Positions 17,044 to 26,126 of a DNA stretch of 64,000 nt are shown piece after piece (position 1 is the first letter of the stretch; every line of letters begins with the position of its first letter). The stretch comes from Paenibacillus radicis (ex Xue et al. 2023) (GTDB taxonomy: Bacteria; Bacillota; Bacilli; Paenibacillales; NBRC-103111): positions 558,001 through 622,000 of the forward strand of contig NZ_JANQBD010000001.1 of NCBI RefSeq assembly GCF_024722015.1. The letters are read 5' to 3'. The notes under the pieces are model-generated. The model was not told where the DNA came from and did no database searches. It saw only the letters and a program-made list of their open reading frames with translations. A program made the translations under genes and the position numbers.

Positions 17044-18651
17044 TTATGTGGACTTGTAGAAATCCTTAAACTCACTCGGTGTCATTCCCGTATGTTTTTT
17101 AAACAACTCGCGAAAATATTTTTGATCATCATAGCCAAGCTTCTCCGAGACATTCTGAACGGTGACACCGGAAACCAACAGTTGTTGAGCTTCTTTGATG
17201 CGTTCAATGGTTACGAATTGAACGAAAGTCATACCCGTCATTTTTTTGAACAGGCTTGTGAAATGAGATGGGCTTAAGTGGACATGCCTGGCGCAGTCCT
17301 GAATAGTCAGATTATCATTCAACCGCTCCCTGACAAAGTCTGAAGCCATCTGGATGATGTCCTGGGCATCGCTAGTTTTCCTTGACTTAAAGCATGCAGC
17401 AATCTCGCTTCCTAAATCCAATAACGACTGCTGCCAATCCTTTTGGGTTTGAAGCGGATTAAATAAGGCTTGCAGCCGGCTTTCAATAGGCGCAAACGCA
17501 GCTTCGGTTAGTCTCGGCTTAACAGCATGAGCCATTTTTCTTGCCAGCTCCCAGTAAGTGTTGACCATATAATCCGGTGTCGGCCTAACTTCTTCATCAT
17601 GAATTTGATGAAATACATCCATAAGCACGGAATGGACTTTATCTATATTGCCCGACACCAGAGACAAAATGACCTTTTGCTCCAGATCAGAGGCGAAAAC
17701 GGGTATATAAGGGCTGATTTTAAAATCGCCAAAACGAATGACGCTGTTTCCCGTCGTATAGAAATGACAGGCGAGCGCTGTCAGAGCTTGTCTGTAAGAC
17801 TGCGGCAATCCCGCAAGAAACTTCGTCTCCAAGCCAAGACCAACGGAAACCGTCTGATTGGTATACAAGACTACATTGTGGCAGCATGCTTCTGCAATTT
17901 CAATGGGATCTTGACCGCCGCTTGCCCGGAAAAGGCAAACAAATCTGCCGATATTGTCGCGGAAGATGATATGAGGAGCTCTCCTGGAAACCGTTTCGTC
18001 CAACACGTTTTGAACAGCAAATAATATTAATTCTGCTTCGCCCGTCGGAAGCGGCTCCACCTTTTTGGCAAAATCATCAATCTCAATAACCATTAAAGTC
18101 AGCTCGGAGGGTTCCATCGCTATTTCCAGAAAAGACCATCTTTTGCGCGCCAAACCTTCATCAGCTTTATAACGGATTAATAGCTTCAAATACTCTTGCC
18201 GCAGCAAGGGCAAGCTCTCCTGCATCTTTCCTTCCAGCTCATGCAGCCGATCTGTTTGTTCAAGCTCCTTCTCCCTCTGCAGCTTCGCCCTCAGCACAAC
18301 TTCCACCAGTTCGTTCGGACGGAACGGTTTGGTTAAATACTCAAACACTCCAAGCCGGACTGCTTGACGCGCGTATTCAAAATCGCTGTACCCGCTCAAC
18401 AAAATGACCTTCGTTTGCCCGCGCCCCGAATCCAACTGCTCAAGCATGTTCAATCCATCCATAATAGGCATCCTGACATCGGTTATAATCAGATTAGGAC
18501 GCTGCTCCAGAATAAGCTTCAATCCATCTTCCCCATTAGTAGCCGTTCCAATGATTCGAATTCCGTAACTCTCCCACGGTATATGTTTGGCAATGCCGTC
18601 AACAATCGTTTTAATGTCATCAATAACGCATAGCGTCATTTCACTCTTCAT
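17044..18651 (-). CDS. YesN-type response regulator with AraC output domain
   Basis: The 535-residue protein has an N-terminal receiver with phospho-acceptor D58 (LIITDVRMPIMDG) and Lys in LTKPFRP (about 109), a variable middle region, and a C-terminal AraC domain (about 430-535; VHLSPSHFTSLFKKMTG). It overlaps the sensor kinase stop by 11 nt and has its own GGGAGG site 7 nt before ATG 18651. With the kinase it forms a YesMN-type pair, which in this group controls a neighbouring carbohydrate importer, here probably the divergent ABC operon from 20625. Confidence 0.93.
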   Translation of the reverse strand: MKSEMTLCVIDDIKTIVDGIAKHIPWESYGIRIIGTATNGEDGLKLILEQRPNLIITDVRMPIMDGLNMLEQLDSGRGQTKVILLSGYSDFEYARQAVRLGVFEYLTKPFRPNELVEVVLRAKLQREKELEQTDRLHELEGKMQESLPLLRQEYLKLLIRYKADEGLARKRWSFLEIAMEPSELTLMVIEIDDFAKKVEPLPTGEAELILFAVQNVLDETVSRRAPHIIFRDNIGRFVCLFRASGGQDPIEIAEACCHNVVLYTNQTVSVGLGLETKFLAGLPQSYRQALTALACHFYTTGNSVIRFGDFKISPYIPVFASDLEQKVILSLVSGNIDKVHSVLMDVFHQIHDEEVRPTPDYMVNTYWELARKMAHAVKPRLTEAAFAPIESRLQALFNPLQTQKDWQQSLLDLGSEIAACFKSRKTSDAQDIIQMASDFVRERLNDNLTIQDCARHVHLSPSHFTSLFKKMTGMTFVQFVTIERIKEAQQLLVSGVTVQNVSEKLGYDDQKYFRELFKKHTGMTPSEFKDFYKST

Positions 18652-20428
18652 TGGTATCCTCCCATTCCAGTTCCTTGTGATTCGATGGAATTATGAGTGT
18701 TACTCTCGTACAGGAACCAGGATCGCTTGCAATTCTAAAATCGGCGGTCTCGCCGTAATAAAGCTTTAGTCTACCGTAAATGTTGCGAAGCGCGTAAGAA
18801 GAGGCATCCTGAGCCGGTACTTTCACCTGCTTCTCCAGCTGAAGGGCATCCATCCCGCTTCCGTTATCCTCTACAGTGAAGTGAATTTCTTTGGAGAACG
18901 AATATACGGAAATAACGATGCGTCCGCCTCCTTTTCGAGATTGAAAGCCATGAAGAATTGTGTTCTCTGCGAGCGGTTGGAGCAGCAGCTTGGGTATCCT
19001 GATGGACCCCAGGCCATCCTCCACATGAATCTCGTATTCGAACCAATCATCATAGCATCTTTTTAAAATTTTCAAATATTCCGTCACATGAGTCATTTCT
19101 TTCTCCACGGTTGTCATATCCTGTCCGCTATTCAAGCCCAGCTGGAACAATTGAGACAAGGAGTAGGTCATCTCCTTCACATCCTCGTATTGAGCAAGCT
19201 CTGCTTTCCAATAGATGGTGTAGAGCGTATTGTATAAAAAGTGGGGATCTATTTGTGCTTGCAGCGCCTTCAATTCAGCAAGTCTTTTGCTTCGGTCCGC
19301 TTCCTTCATATCATAAATCAGCTGTCCGATCTGCTCGAGCATCCTGTTGAACCGATTGCCTACGAAAGCTAGCTCGTCTTGCCGCACGGATGTAAACCGG
19401 ACAGCCAGATCGTTGGACTCCACCTTCTTCATTAGTTGGACCAGCTGAGATAAAGGCCGCAGCAGATACGAAGTTAACATTCCGGAGAACAGTAGCGCCA
19501 AGAGAGCGCAGCCACCGATAACCGCCATAGTCGTCCATTTAATAGCCGCTACTTGCCCATATAAATCGCGAGTCGCCCTGACTCCGACCAGCATCCATTC
19601 ATCCGTGAGCTGAATCCGCTGCACATCGACAAGATAGTCATCCTGATTATCGTTATAAGTAAAGTGAGGTTCGGCTTCAGAAACAAGCCTGTTTATAAAT
19701 TCCGGCTTGCTCAAGAACGGTTTAACGAGAGGCAGGGAAGTAAATACGTTCGTACCGCTTACCGTCAATAAATTTAAATTACTGGCAGGTTCTCCCCATT
19801 CATTAGCTAATGCTTCAATCAAAGTGTTTACATTCACATTAACAATGATATAAACACCTTCCATTCGCGTATGATCATCGATAAGCGGCTCCATGATTAA
19901 GGAGATGACGCTTCTTTTGCCGCTAAAAAAAACATCCGTATGCTCCGGAATCCAAACGTTATGGTTCTTCTCCTTAATGGCGCGATACATATCGCTTTGT
20001 TCAAATAAATTCCCGCGCTGCCTATATTCCGTTGTTGGATAAAAATCACCGATAGGCGTCGTAATTAGCACCGAGTCAATAGCAGGCTCATTAACCTTCA
20101 TTTGCAGAAACCATCCTTGTAAATCCGCAAAATGGCCATAATAAGAAGCCGTGTTGTTCAAGCGGATATCTTTCATCGTTCCTGTGAACGAATCGTTAAG
20201 CATGCCCGACATGGCCGTTACAGTAATTTTTTTCAATCGTTCGTCCAACAAAAGCGCAGATTTGCGAATAGCGCTCCGGTTTAAATCCTTAACGTTTTTT
20301 TCCAGAGCATGAGCTGCTATCATATGGGATAAAGCTCCAGAGGAAGATACGGCAATCAGGAGTAAAATTAAATAAGATAACCAAATACGGTTTTTGAAAG
20401 ACATCTGAGGGAATAACAATCGATACAC
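18641..20428 (-). CDS. YesM-type sensor histidine kinase
   Basis: The 595-residue kinase has a membrane segment (about 13-35), an extracytoplasmic Cache-like sensor, a second membrane segment (about 285-310), a HAMP domain, the His-kinase motif QIDPHFLYNTL and a C-terminal ATPase domain (LLQPLAENTILHG and VEDNGSGM). The start is GTG 20428, six nt after GAGGAGG. The DPHFLYN-type phosphorylation site places it in the LytS/YesM family. It is divergent from the sugar ABC operon it probably senses for. Confidence 0.93.
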   Translation of the reverse strand: MYRLLFPQMSFKNRIWLSYLILLLIAVSSSGALSHMIAAHALEKNVKDLNRSAIRKSALLLDERLKKITVTAMSGMLNDSFTGTMKDIRLNNTASYYGHFADLQGWFLQMKVNEPAIDSVLITTPIGDFYPTTEYRQRGNLFEQSDMYRAIKEKNHNVWIPEHTDVFFSGKRSVISLIMEPLIDDHTRMEGVYIIVNVNVNTLIEALANEWGEPASNLNLLTVSGTNVFTSLPLVKPFLSKPEFINRLVSEAEPHFTYNDNQDDYLVDVQRIQLTDEWMLVGVRATRDLYGQVAAIKWTTMAVIGGCALLALLFSGMLTSYLLRPLSQLVQLMKKVESNDLAVRFTSVRQDELAFVGNRFNRMLEQIGQLIYDMKEADRSKRLAELKALQAQIDPHFLYNTLYTIYWKAELAQYEDVKEMTYSLSQLFQLGLNSGQDMTTVEKEMTHVTEYLKILKRCYDDWFEYEIHVEDGLGSIRIPKLLLQPLAENTILHGFQSRKGGGRIVISVYSFSKEIHFTVEDNGSGMDALQLEKQVKVPAQDASSYALRNIYGRLKLYYGETADFRIASDPGSCTRVTLIIPSNHKELEWEDTNEE

Positions 20429-20624
20429 TGGAGGCCTCCTCTTGGCTTTCAGGAATTTGTTTATATTGTAGCTCTAATCCCGCTATAGGGTAAAGCGTTT
20501 TCACGAATACCGTTGTATTGTCCCCGGTATATCAGCGAATCCCCCCTCGTCAAGTCATCCAGCAAGGATATACAATGATTTCGTGGCCACAATAGTAAAA
20601 GTGATAACAATCAGGAGGATTCCC

Positions 20625-22013
20625 ATGTCAAATAAACGTATCACCGCCTTGTCCTTAGGTATTTTGCTAGCTTTCTTATCTTCCGCCTGTAGCAATAATA
20701 CGCCTGAACCTAATCAAGCTGGTTCTAATGCCACCCCTACCGCATCCAATCAAAAGGTGAAACTGAAATATTGGACCCCGGATCGTGGTTTCTCCGAGCA
20801 AATTCGCGAAGAAGTGGATCGTTTCAATAAAACAAACAAAGACAATATAGAAGTCGAGTTATCCATTATGGCGGAAAACTACCCCCAATCGGTTGATATC
20901 GCCTTCTCCAGCAATCAAGCTCCGGACATCATACGTGTAAACAATGTTACCTTCATGCCGTTTCTAAAAAAAGGCTATCTGGATCCACTTGATACTTACC
21001 TGCCGGCGGAGATGAAGAAGAAGTTTGAAGCCGTACTATCCGAAGAGATCAATATGAAGGATGGCAAAATTTATTCCCTTCCGAATTACGGCTATACTCA
21101 CCGTCTCGTTTATAACAAGGAATTATTTGAAAAAGCGGGAATCAAGTCGCCTCCCCAAACGTTAGATGAACTGGTTGCGAGTGCAAAGAAAATTACAGAA
21201 TCCGGCAACGGAACCGCATTCGGCTTCTCCGCCAATCTAAAAAGCTCGCTTAATGCCATCGAGCGTTCCCCTCGTGCCATTGCCGAACTAAGCGGGTATC
21301 CCGGCTATGGGTATGATTTTAAAACGGGCAAATACGATTTCAGCGGGTTCAAGCCTATCATGGAAGCGTTCCGGCAAATGAAGAAAGACGGAAGCTTCTT
21401 CCCGGGCTCGGAATCTCTGGATATCGATTCGCTCCGCGCTCAGTTTGCGGAAGGGAAAATCGGCATGTACATCTCCATTTCTGCAGAGCCGAATGTATAC
21501 AAGCAGCAGTTTCCTGCGAAAATCAAATGGGGAGCGGCCCTGCCGCCATCTATTGACGGAAATATTCGCGGAGCTATCGGATTAACCCAAGCGGGTGCCT
21601 GGTTATCGATCAGCAGCAAATCGGCTCATAAAGCGGAGGCATGGAAGTTCCTGCAATTCCTTTATGGAGATGAAGTGCTTAATTCCTATTATGAAAAAGG
21701 CTTGGGAACCTCACTCATTCCTTTCGTTCTAGCCAATGCTAAGAAACCTCAGCTTGAGGGAGTTGAAGGCTTTCTTCCAACCAAATACGATACGCTGCAG
21801 CCGGCTCCTCCAACCATTACTGTAGATGGTATGAACTATGGGGACGCCTTCCTTCGGTATATTCTTGATGGTGGAGACCTTAATGGCATCATCGCTGATT
21901 TGAATAAGAGATACAATCAAGCCTTAGACAAAGCCCGCCAGTCGGGAGACGTTAAGCTGTCAGCCAATCCTGACTTTGATCCAGTGAAGCTTCAAGGCAA
22001 GCTTGTTAAATAG
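20625..22013 (+). CDS. Sugar ABC transporter solute-binding lipoprotein
   Basis: The 462-residue lipoprotein has a lipobox (LSSAC) after an N-terminal hydrophobic stretch and a family 1 sugar-binding fold (KLKYWTPDRGF at the start of the mature part, SSNQAPDIIRVNN, VYNKELFEKAGI). The start ATG 20625 follows AGGAGG; an upstream ATG in the same frame lacks a site. The operon continues with two permeases but has no ATPase. A cre-like sequence (GTAAAGCGTTTTCA, about 20490) lies in the divergent promoter region, so CcpA may act here, with low certainty. Confidence 0.92.
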   Translation: MSNKRITALSLGILLAFLSSACSNNTPEPNQAGSNATPTASNQKVKLKYWTPDRGFSEQIREEVDRFNKTNKDNIEVELSIMAENYPQSVDIAFSSNQAPDIIRVNNVTFMPFLKKGYLDPLDTYLPAEMKKKFEAVLSEEINMKDGKIYSLPNYGYTHRLVYNKELFEKAGIKSPPQTLDELVASAKKITESGNGTAFGFSANLKSSLNAIERSPRAIAELSGYPGYGYDFKTGKYDFSGFKPIMEAFRQMKKDGSFFPGSESLDIDSLRAQFAEGKIGMYISISAEPNVYKQQFPAKIKWGAALPPSIDGNIRGAIGLTQAGAWLSISSKSAHKAEAWKFLQFLYGDEVLNSYYEKGLGTSLIPFVLANAKKPQLEGVEGFLPTKYDTLQPAPPTITVDGMNYGDAFLRYILDGGDLNGIIADLNKRYNQALDKARQSGDVKLSANPDFDPVKLQGKLVK

Positions 22014-22036
22014 CGTTTGGGGAGGAAGCCTACCGG

Positions 22037-22930
22037 ATGAAGAATGTGCGATATTACGCCGAAACCTATTCGTTTTTATTACCAAGCTTGGTTATTACGC
22101 TCATTTTTGCCGTATACCCCATTTTGTGGGCGATGCGATACATGGTTTACGACTATCCAGGTTATGGAAATGAATTGTTTGTAGGTCTCGGCAATTTTGA
22201 GAAGCTTCTAAACGACAAGCTGTACTGGCAGTCCGTCATCAATACTTTCATTTACACCTTGGGCAAGCTTAGCGTGACTATCCCCGCCGCATTAATACTA
22301 GCGGTCATATTAAATCAAAAGCTGCGGGGGAGGCAGTTTTTGAGAGCCGTATACTTCATGCCTACCGTCATAAGCACAGCTGTCATTTCCATTGTATTTT
22401 TCCTTATTTTCAATTCCTATAACGGTATTCTGAATCAGATGCTTCTTCGTCTCGGGATCATCAAAACCAATATCGATTGGCTTGGCAGTGACTATGGCAT
22501 GATTACATTGATCATCGTCGCCATATGGGGAGCAGTCGGCAACTACATGCTGTTATTTATTGCCGGATTGCAAAGCATACCCCAGGATGTATACGAGAGC
22601 GCGTCCATTGACGGAGCAAATCCGGCGCAGAAGCTATGGTACATCACCATTCCTATGCTTGGACAGGTACTGCAAATGATCGTTATGCTGGCCATTCTCG
22701 TTTCACTAAAGGGCTACGAAAGCATAATGTTAATTACAGAGGGCGGCCCTGCTGGTCGAACTGAGGTCATGTATTTATACGTTTACAAATTGTTTTTTCC
22801 TGTTTCCACAGGTTCAGCCGTCAACCAACAAATCGGCTACGGCAGCGCTGTCGGTTTCACATCCGCACTTATTGTCGGTATTGTCACGCTGCTGTACTTT
22901 CAACTATCACGTCGTCTGAACCAAACTTAA
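22037..22930 (+). CDS. Sugar ABC transporter permease, MalF type
   Basis: The 297-residue membrane protein has six predicted membrane segments and the EAA loop (YESASIDGANPAQKLWYIT, about 190) that contacts the ATPase. The start follows GGGGAGG. It is the second gene of the importer, between the binding protein and the MalG-type partner. Confidence 0.92.
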   Translation: MKNVRYYAETYSFLLPSLVITLIFAVYPILWAMRYMVYDYPGYGNELFVGLGNFEKLLNDKLYWQSVINTFIYTLGKLSVTIPAALILAVILNQKLRGRQFLRAVYFMPTVISTAVISIVFFLIFNSYNGILNQMLLRLGIIKTNIDWLGSDYGMITLIIVAIWGAVGNYMLLFIAGLQSIPQDVYESASIDGANPAQKLWYITIPMLGQVLQMIVMLAILVSLKGYESIMLITEGGPAGRTEVMYLYVYKLFFPVSTGSAVNQQIGYGSAVGFTSALIVGIVTLLYFQLSRRLNQT

Positions 22931-22948
22931 GGAAGGAAGGCGAGCTGC

Positions 22949-23842
22949 TTGCAAACCGTTCATAAACCGGTCGTTGAAACGGATAACAGAACCCATGCCG
23001 GTGCGTACCGTTTGTCCCGATTACCATCCCAGGTCTTCATCTGGCTGTTCCTCTTGGCTGTGCTCATTTTTACGTTGTTTCCAGTCCTTATTACCATACT
23101 TGGCTCGTTGAAAACCAATGCCGAAGTAACCGCCGGGGGGACATTTTTCCCACAGCAATGGAAGTTTTCCAACTATATGGAAGCATGGAAGCAGGCGGAT
23201 TTCGCCCGCTTCTCGTGGAATAGTCTTTTTATCAGCACGATGACGACAGTCATTGCACTGCTTATATCTTCCATGGCGGGATACGTCGTTAACCGCAGGG
23301 TGTTTCCAGGTAAACAGCTCTACAGCATGCTCCAAGCGTCCACCATGTTTATCTCGATTGGCGCTGTCGTTCTGCGTCCACAATTCGAATTGATTGTCGC
23401 GATGAATTTGAATTCCAGCTTGTGGGGGATTATTCTCATTCTGCTTGGCTCTCATGCCGCCGTCTTTTTCATGATTATCGGATTTTTCAACTCTATTCCG
23501 CGGGAGCTCGACGAAGCCGCAACCATGGACGGCTGCAGCTTCTACGGAGTTTTCTTCCGTATTATCCTCCCTTTGCTTCGCCCCGGATTAGCTGTCGGCG
23601 CCTTGTTTCAATTTCGAAATGCATGGAACGAGTACATCATACCGCTCGTTTTTACAATGACGAATCCCAAGCTTCAAACCTTGACAGTAGGTCTTGCTAA
23701 TCTGCGGTATGGCTATAATGCAGCTACTCAAACCCATCTGATGATGGCTGGAGCCTGTATTTCCTTAATGCCGATCTTAATTGTATATATTTTTGCAAAC
23801 CGTTCCTTTATGCAGGTCACTGCCGGTTCTGTAAAAGGATAA
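22949..23842 (+). CDS. Sugar ABC transporter permease, MalG type
   Basis: The 297-residue membrane protein has about six membrane segments and the EAA loop ELDEAATMDGCSFYGVFF (about 190). The initiation codon is TTG with GGAAGG upstream. Together with the MalF-type protein it forms the channel. No ATPase gene follows, so a shared MsmX-like ATPase elsewhere is inferred. Confidence 0.92.
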   Translation: MQTVHKPVVETDNRTHAGAYRLSRLPSQVFIWLFLLAVLIFTLFPVLITILGSLKTNAEVTAGGTFFPQQWKFSNYMEAWKQADFARFSWNSLFISTMTTVIALLISSMAGYVVNRRVFPGKQLYSMLQASTMFISIGAVVLRPQFELIVAMNLNSSLWGIILILLGSHAAVFFMIIGFFNSIPRELDEAATMDGCSFYGVFFRIILPLLRPGLAVGALFQFRNAWNEYIIPLVFTMTNPKLQTLTVGLANLRYGYNAATQTHLMMAGACISLMPILIVYIFANRSFMQVTAGSVKG

Positions 23843-23892
23843 TACTAGAATACAAAGCTATAAGATAAGTCACCCCTGATATAAGAATAAGC

Positions 23893-24330
23893 TGCAAAAG
23901 GACCCTCAATTCCATTTTGGTATTAAAGGTTCTTTTGCACATTTTATGTGATGCCATTTACTCACTAGAGTTTACCCTTTGGAGATAGCCCTTCTTAGGT
24001 ATTCTCAGCGTATAGCAGAGATGAGGTCGCTTTCCAATGCGTGCTAATCGCGGGTATCGGGTTCGTGGCTCGTGGTTCATGGTTCATGGTTTGGTTACGG
24101 CATTACATGGCAGCCTGGCACACTCTGTGCAATTAGCAGGAAAATGTCACGTTATTTTCTCCTAAAATAACGTTTCAAACCATATAACTGGAATTTCTCA
24201 TGCTAATTCTAAGGATTTGGGTTGATTTCAGCCCTATCACCTCTATTAGCAGGAGTTTTTCCAGTTAGATTGCTTTCAAACGAAATCGAGGCTGAATTAC
24301 CGGGAGGATTTCCATCTATCGTCTTTTGTC
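23893..24330 (+). repeat. Long dispersed element, copy 1
   Basis: It opens with a hairpin (GCAAAAGGACC with GGTTCTTTTGC, 23894-23938) that can end transcription of the ABC operon. It continues with GCTAATCGCGGGTATCGGGT, GGTTACGGCATTACATGGCA, a TGTGCAATTAGCAGGAAAATG stretch and three TTCCAGTTA-type arms (24183, 24243, 24293). The same blocks occur in the same order, inverted, at 39200-39580; this copy has an extra block of about 60 bp near 23945-24005. Confidence 0.7.
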
Positions 24331-24420
24331 GGCAGCCATAAGAGTATCCTGTGTCTCCTTTAACATAAGAAAAGGCATTTCAACTTTATCGCTGTAAAGC
24401 GCTTAAACACTCTTTTGTGT

Positions 24421-24492
24421 AAAAGAAAAACTTCGGATCGATGCCCATTCGATGAAGATGCATTCGTGTCTTAGTTGTTGCTTTTCTTACAG
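24421..24492 (-). repeat. Solo copy of the 117-bp hairpin element
   Basis: CGATGAAGATGCATTCGTGT followed by CTTAG and GCTTTTCTTAC matches the reverse complement of one half of the tandem unit at 30821-31407 with about ten differences. It carries the same AAGAAAA and TTTTCTT ends. Confidence 0.6.
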
Positions 24493-24849
24493 CCGCTGTT
24501 GAAATCGTGATCCTTTAAATGGAAGGATTACAGTGGGGGAACACAAGCTTTTTCAAAGGCAGGTTGCATACCGAGCATTCACCAGAGGTGACGATTAGGG
24601 CTGACGCTCACGCTCATCGATCCCACATCCCTGCCCTCTTTTGTTCTACTCTCTGCGGCGCCACTTCCTTATCCCCCCAAGCTGGTCTTCGAGCCGATAT
24701 TCATAACAATGAATACTTTTGCTTTGTTCCATGTACACTTAGCCCCATCTCCCTTTTAGAGGAGAAATCACCTACCCACCAGTACTGCATCCATGAGAGT
24801 GAAGGGCAATAGAGGAAGCAATTGTTCCTCAATCACCTGAAAAGTCCAA

Positions 24850-24898
24850 AAAACAGAGTGATAAGGGAACATCTCCTTCTGTTATCACTCCGTTTTTG
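24850..24898. terminator. Hairpin related to the one at 12450-12500
   Basis: AAAAACAGAGTGATAA pairs with TTATCACTCCGTTTTT. Both this hairpin and the one at 12.45 kb are preceded by AGAGGAAG and followed by TGTGCAT, yet their stems differ in sequence while pairing is kept. Confidence 0.5.
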
Positions 24899-25326
24899 TG
24901 CATTAATGCTCCAATTGGGCCAACATTACGGAATTTCGACTTCAGATATCGCCTTAGAAATTAGTGGTGGCTGATGAAATAAAGGAACTTTCCGTTCCGC
25001 ACAAAATCCTCCAGAGCTCATCGTTGCACAGCTTCGCCGCTTACCCTTTAAAAATCTCCCTTGATCATGGAGTACTTTAAATACCTTAAGCTCTAATGCA
25101 ACTTTATTCTAAGTTAAGATAGGGTAAGCAGCTAAGCAAGTTACCCGCTCCTTCTTCAATCCCCAGAAAGCGCGGGGAGGCAGCTGGAGCTGACCTTGTC
25201 AGGTAGCTATGAAGTCGTTTAAGACGAATTCGAAATTATTATATAAAGGATTATCGTGGATAATGTCGAAATAAACCGAAAAGACATACCAACTATAACT
25301 ATCTTAAAAGATAGGGGATGATTATT

Positions 25327-26007
25327 ATGAAATACACCGGTAGGGTCGGGCTACCTATACTGGCATTTTTTAGCTGGATGTTCCTAATCTTCTATTCTCA
25401 ACTGTTTTATGGGAATTTGGACTATATCTACATTCTTTGTGCAATCGTGTACATCGTATTTGGTTGGTTTCTGGGCAAGAACTACGATATTGCGAAGTTT
25501 TATTCAGAGAAAGACTATCTCACCCAGACATATAATCGGAGATATGCTTTTAATGCATTGCCTAAACTCTTAACAAAGATGAATCAGAGGAAAAAGGAAT
25601 TAAGTTTGTTTGTAGTCGACGTGGATAAATTCAAACAGATTAATGACACCTATGGGCATGATATGGGAGATACTGTCTTAAAAAATATAGCTGCCTTGCT
25701 TAAAAGTAGTACGAGAAAATCGGATTTTGTAACACGATGGGGAGGAGATGAATTTCTCATTGTTGCCCCATATGCAAATAAAAATGATGCTTCGATTATT
25801 ATAAATAGAATTGAAAAACAATTGCAGGAAGTATCCATCCAACTAAGTTTAGAGCTCTCTCTATCCATAGGTGTGTCTGTTTATCCCGATAATGCGGTGG
25901 AGATGGAGGAATTAATAAGTTTGGCAGACAAAAACATGTATATTACCAAATCGGAAAAATCGCATGGATCAAACCCGAATAGGGTGAGCGCTGCTCATGT
26001 TCCATAA
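25327..26007 (+). CDS. Membrane-bound diguanylate cyclase (GGDEF domain)
   Basis: The 226-residue protein has two N-terminal membrane segments (about 8-25 and 33-49) with almost no external loop, then a GGDEF domain. The catalytic motif GGDEF (139-143) is intact, the metal-binding Asp lies in FVVDVDKFKQIND, and an inhibitory I-site RxxD (R130-D133) sits exactly five residues before GGDEF. It should make cyclic di-GMP with product inhibition. I prefer ATG 25327 (AGGGG 9 nt upstream) to ATG 25318. It stands alone just before glgC; the MshEN-like protein at 10.3 kb is a possible receptor. Confidence 0.92.
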   Translation: MKYTGRVGLPILAFFSWMFLIFYSQLFYGNLDYIYILCAIVYIVFGWFLGKNYDIAKFYSEKDYLTQTYNRRYAFNALPKLLTKMNQRKKELSLFVVDVDKFKQINDTYGHDMGDTVLKNIAALLKSSTRKSDFVTRWGGDEFLIVAPYANKNDASIIINRIEKQLQEVSIQLSLELSLSIGVSVYPDNAVEMEELISLADKNMYITKSEKSHGSNPNRVSAAHVP

Positions 26008-26065
26008 AGATCTTGTACACTTATACTAGTGCAAAAAAGTTAATTGTCAGAAAGTTCAGAATATA

Positions 26066-26094
26066 TTGACATTTAAAGTGTAACCGCTTACAAT
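26066..26094 (+). promoter_or_regulatory. Sigma-A promoter of glgC-glgD
   Basis: TTGACA (26066-26071) and TACAAT (26089-26094) are separated by exactly 17 bp, a near-consensus promoter 33 nt before the glgC start. Confidence 0.8.
26079..26092 (+). promoter_or_regulatory. cre site (CcpA operator) overlapping the glgC promoter
   Basis: TGTAACCGCTTACA fits the consensus TGWAANCGNTNWCA at every position and overlaps the -10 hexamer, so CcpA should repress glycogen synthesis genes directly. Confidence 0.75.
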
Positions 26095-26126
26095 ATAAAA
26101 ACATCATACATAAAGGAGTGATTTAA

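Larger units (their letters stand above)
23843..25326. repeat. Gene-free island of dispersed repeats before the diguanylate cyclase
   Basis: No convincing gene lies in these 1.5 kb. In order it holds a long repeat shared in inverted form with 39.2-39.6 kb (23893-24330), a solo copy of the element amplified at 30.8-31.4 kb (24421-24492), a hairpin related to the one at 12.45 kb (24850-24898), and two small hairpins near the next gene (GGGTAA with TTACCC at 25122-25146, ATTATC with GATAAT at 25250-25264). Nothing was recognised in 24500-24800. Confidence 0.6.

Noticed and set aside
24519..24812. 97-codon gene on the plus strand
   Set aside because: No ribosome binding site, composition unlike neighbours, and it lies in a gene-free island of repeats.
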